From contig OZ038462.1 in assembly GCA_964036295.1 (NCBI GenBank), positions 29,077,759 through 29,141,758 on the forward strand: a stretch of 64,000 bases of DNA, read 5' to 3'. Shown here piece after piece: positions 61,594 to 64,000 of the stretch (position 1 is the stretch's first letter; each line of letters starts with the position of its first letter). The DNA comes from Plumapathes pennacea (lineage: Eukaryota; Cnidaria; Anthozoa; Antipatharia; Myriopathidae). The notes beneath the pieces were generated by a model. That model saw only the letters and a list, made by a program, of their open reading frames with translations, searched no databases and was not told the DNA's origin. Position numbers and translations under genes: made by a program.

Positions 61594-61816
61594 CACGGCA
61601 AAACAAAACAGCTCACGGCAATAGCAAATAGCTCACGGCAAAACAAAACAGCTCACGGCAATAGCAAATAGCTCACGGCAAAACAAAACAGCTCACGGCA
61701 ATAGAAAATAGCTCACGGCAAAACAAAACAGCTCCCGGCAAGAGCAAATAGCTCACGGCAAGAGCAAATAACTTGCGGCTAAGCAAAACAGCTCACGGCA
61801 AGAGCAACTAGCTCAA
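61594..61816. repeat. 20-bp minisatellite with two alternating unit types
   Basis: About 11 units of 20 bp. CACGGCAAAACAAAACAGCT and CACGGCAATAGCAAATAGCT alternate, with wear toward the right end. Confidence 0.9.
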
Positions 61817-62044
61817 AAACCGCAGGCCTGGGTACAACTAAAGCAAAGCATCATGGAACATTTCAGATGGCAGCTGCATGTTTTAGGTTCTGATTAACAA
61901 ATAAACCAGCTTCAAGCGTGCTCCGTTCAGAAATAAAGCACTTAGCAAGTGACGAGAGCACGAAAGAAGTGTAGGGAGAGCCGAAGGCGAGCGTTTTTCC
62001 CCACTTCTTGAGTGCTCTCGGCACTTGCTAACCCTTGTGTCAGA

Positions 62045-62600
62045 AGCCCGGCCAAACCGGGGTTGACCGGGCTTGCCAGATGATAAAAAAACCAGGGTAT
62101 CCGGGGTCGGCCAGGCTAGCCCGGCCAAGTACAAACCCCGGCTGAACCATGGTTACCTCGGTCGAGGCCGGGCTAGTTGGGGCCGGGCTTTGTCCGCGCT
62201 TGCCAGATGATAAAAAAACCACGGTATCCGGGGTCAGCCGTGTTAGCCTGGCTGAGCACAAACCCTGGCTAAGCCATGGTTACCCCGGTCAAGGCCGGGC
62301 TAGTTGGGGCCAGGCTTTGTCCGGGCTTGCCAGATGATAAAAAAACCACGGTATCCGGGGTCAGCCATGTTACCCTGGCTGATCACAAACCCCGGCTAAA
62401 CTATGGTTACTCCGGTCAAGGCCGGGCTAGTTGGGGCCAGGCTTTGTCCGGGCTTGCCGGATGATAAAAAAACCATATGGTATCCAGGGTCAGCCAACCC
62501 CAGTTAAACCGGGGTAACCCTGGTCTAGGTCAGGCTAGTTGTAGCCAGCTTTGACCAGGCTATAAAAAGTAGAAACCGAGGTAACCCTGGTCAAGGCTTG
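62045..62600. repeat. GC-rich ~127-bp tandem repeat
   Basis: The block GGGCTTGCCAGATGATAAAA recurs near 62071, 62197, 62324 and 62451 (about 127-bp period), with CCGGGCTAGTTGGGGCC between. About four units, the last worn. Short open frames here are by-products. Confidence 0.85.
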
Positions 62601-64000
62601 CCTGGTTGTGGCCGCTAACAGGATAAATGTCTGGGATTGGCTGGAGTTTTAGCCTGCAGTCCCAATTAAGGCCTCAGGCTTTGAGTGCCTTGAAGCTATG
62701 AGATATCAGAAAAATGGGGATTAAGGATGACAGCCAAGAATGCTGCTAAAATGGTATTGGGTAATTGGAAAGCAATACAAAAGCAAACCAAAGCATTACT
62801 ACAATATTACATTCAAACATTTATTTTGTCCTAATTTTCCTGCATGTCCACTGACAGTTATAATGCTATTCAACTTACTAGCTTCTTGTCCTGTGCACTT
62901 AAACCATCTCCATCCAAACTTTGAAGTCACTTGATAGATTACCTCAGTCGAGTAAAGGTCTCCCTTCAATCATGCAGAGATGCCACCATGTTGAGATGTC
63001 AACTACCAAAACATGCAAACAGATCAGTTAGAGCGGTTTTCGAATGACTGTCGAAAACCAAAACCAAAGCAAAACCAAAGCAATCACAAAGCCAATCAGA
63101 GACGCGAGCAAAAACACGTCCGACCAATCAGAAGTGCGAGCAAAACCAAACGCAATACATCGGGTTTGGTTTTGGTTTTACTAACCAATCAGAGAGGCGA
63201 GCAAACGCAATCGTGTGTTTACTTGCGTTTACTAGCCAATGAAATCTCGAGCTGTTCGAGGTATGGCGTGAGCCGCTCAGAGAAGGTCCGAAGGAATGCC
63301 GAGTGGAAGAGGGTCGCTGATTTCGTCTCGAAAATGGAAATGCTTGTAATTCTTCTGCAATTCACGATGATGCCAATTGGAATAAAGTGGATTGAAGCAG
63401 AGGTTGCTGTGGTGTTTGTCTTACAAGTCATTATTTCGTTCACGGAGTCGCTGCGATCGCCGTACCTGTCGACTGAAGTTGTGGAAGTAATTGACTTCAC
63501 AGTCAAGAAATCATAGACTTTGTTCCGTCTTTTAACATCTCACGCCTCTTGGAAGTGTAAGTACATACTTTTTCGTTTAGCTTGGTCGAAAATCGCATGA
63601 TTTCTGTACCGCATGAATCGCTAGGATGAATGTTTGCTTGATCCAGTGTGTTGATCGACGTGAACTTTATTCGCAACTGATCGGGAACTGACTGAGCCAG
63701 CGTTGAAAATAGGCTATTACATTCTTGATCTTCGAAGGAAAGGTGTGTTCTCTGATTTGTTTGTGTTGATGGAACAGCGCAGCGCGCCGATGGCGTGGGA
63801 TATTTTAGCGCGCGAAAATTGGTATATCAGTGGTGTTTGACTGTGTGCTTTGTCATAGTTTTATTTACCAATGGTCCAGCAGAATATTTCAGCTCAGGAA
63901 CTGTGCATGGTTTTTAAATGTACAAATGTAAATATCATTGAATGTAAATATTTTTCCAAACAAATAATTCAGATTGAGCTGTGTATGGAATTTTGCACAC
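62601..64000. other. Right end of window, no confirmed gene
   Basis: A cluster of CCAAT sequences (CCAATCAGA near 63083, 63123 and 63185; CCAATGAAA near 63236) lies in AAACCAAAGC-rich repeat sequence. A 167-codon plus-strand frame (63013-63516) crosses the repeat; from the Met at 63334 it is hydrophobic and could be a first exon, but nothing supports this. Past 63520 I see nothing. Confidence 0.35.

Noticed and set aside
61594-61816. CRISPR-like array
   Set aside because: Units are contiguous with no unique spacers, in a eukaryotic genome; it is a minisatellite.
62149-62464. Two similar 62-codon proteins
   Set aside because: They are the same frame repeated by the 127-bp tandem repeat.

Overview
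This is a eukaryotic, animal window. AT-rich DNA, GT-AG introns, many small inverted-repeat transposons, an LTR element of the BEL/Pao clade, LINE, Penelope and hAT fragments, and C-type-lectin receptors with no close vertebrate match point to a cnidarian, most likely a stony coral or sea anemone. The species is inference; no marker gene is present.

The backbone is a tandem array of C-type-lectin-like (CTLD) transmembrane receptors, all on the minus strand. I rebuilt their exons from splice sites, reading phase and comparison between copies. Four genes close in frame from signal peptide to stop using cassettes repeated in the array (3098-11511, 21935-27027, 27818-33173, 33889-41026). A fifth looks like a chimera made by deletion (47718-51536). 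One is cut by the left edge (251-2279). Several copies are broken (13640-14771, 42680-45806, 55700-56095, 60189-60590). Each complete gene is signal exon, CTLD exon, Ser/Thr/Pro stalk exon, membrane exon and cytoplasmic tail. Almost all extracellular exons are phase 1-1, so they can be exchanged freely.

Two ectodomain types (A1, signal MRGSG; A2, signal MTRIL/MMRIL) are combined with two unrelated tail types. Tail A (exons like 3098-4218) holds YDNV, YAEI-x6-YATV, an ITIM-like (L/Y)xYAEL, an ITSM-like TVYADV and YANM. Tail B (21935-22380) holds YQAL-x11-YASL, SPYENV and YENM. The whole looks like a shuffling cluster of phosphotyrosine-signalling lectin receptors, comparable in logic to NK-receptor or SLAM/PD-1 families. 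A palindromic TGACGTCA site lies 79-91 bp upstream of the ATG in all six genes that keep a signal exon.

Layout: 0-2.3 kb A1 gene end; 3.1-11.5 kb A2/tail A gene whose long introns carry a Helitron relic, MITEs and a possible SINE; 12-13 kb LINE and Penelope pieces; 13.6-14.8 kb decayed lectin gene; 14943-20781 intact BEL/Pao element with apparently identical LTRs; 21.9-27.0 kb A1/tail B gene; 27.8-33.2 kb A1/tail A gene; 33.9-41.0 kb A2/tail A gene with a nested fold-back insertion; 42.7-45.8 kb decayed copy; 47.7-51.5 kb A2/tail B chimera; 52.6-55.4 kb unrecognised sequence plus a Penelope fragment; 55.7-57.1 kb duplicate of 42.77-44.17 kb; 57.8-59.6 kb hAT-like element; 60.2 kb orphan CTLD exon with a nonsense codon; 60.7-62.6 kb repeats and minisatellites; 62.6-64 kb no recognised gene. 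All gene models are predictions from sequence, without RNA evidence.
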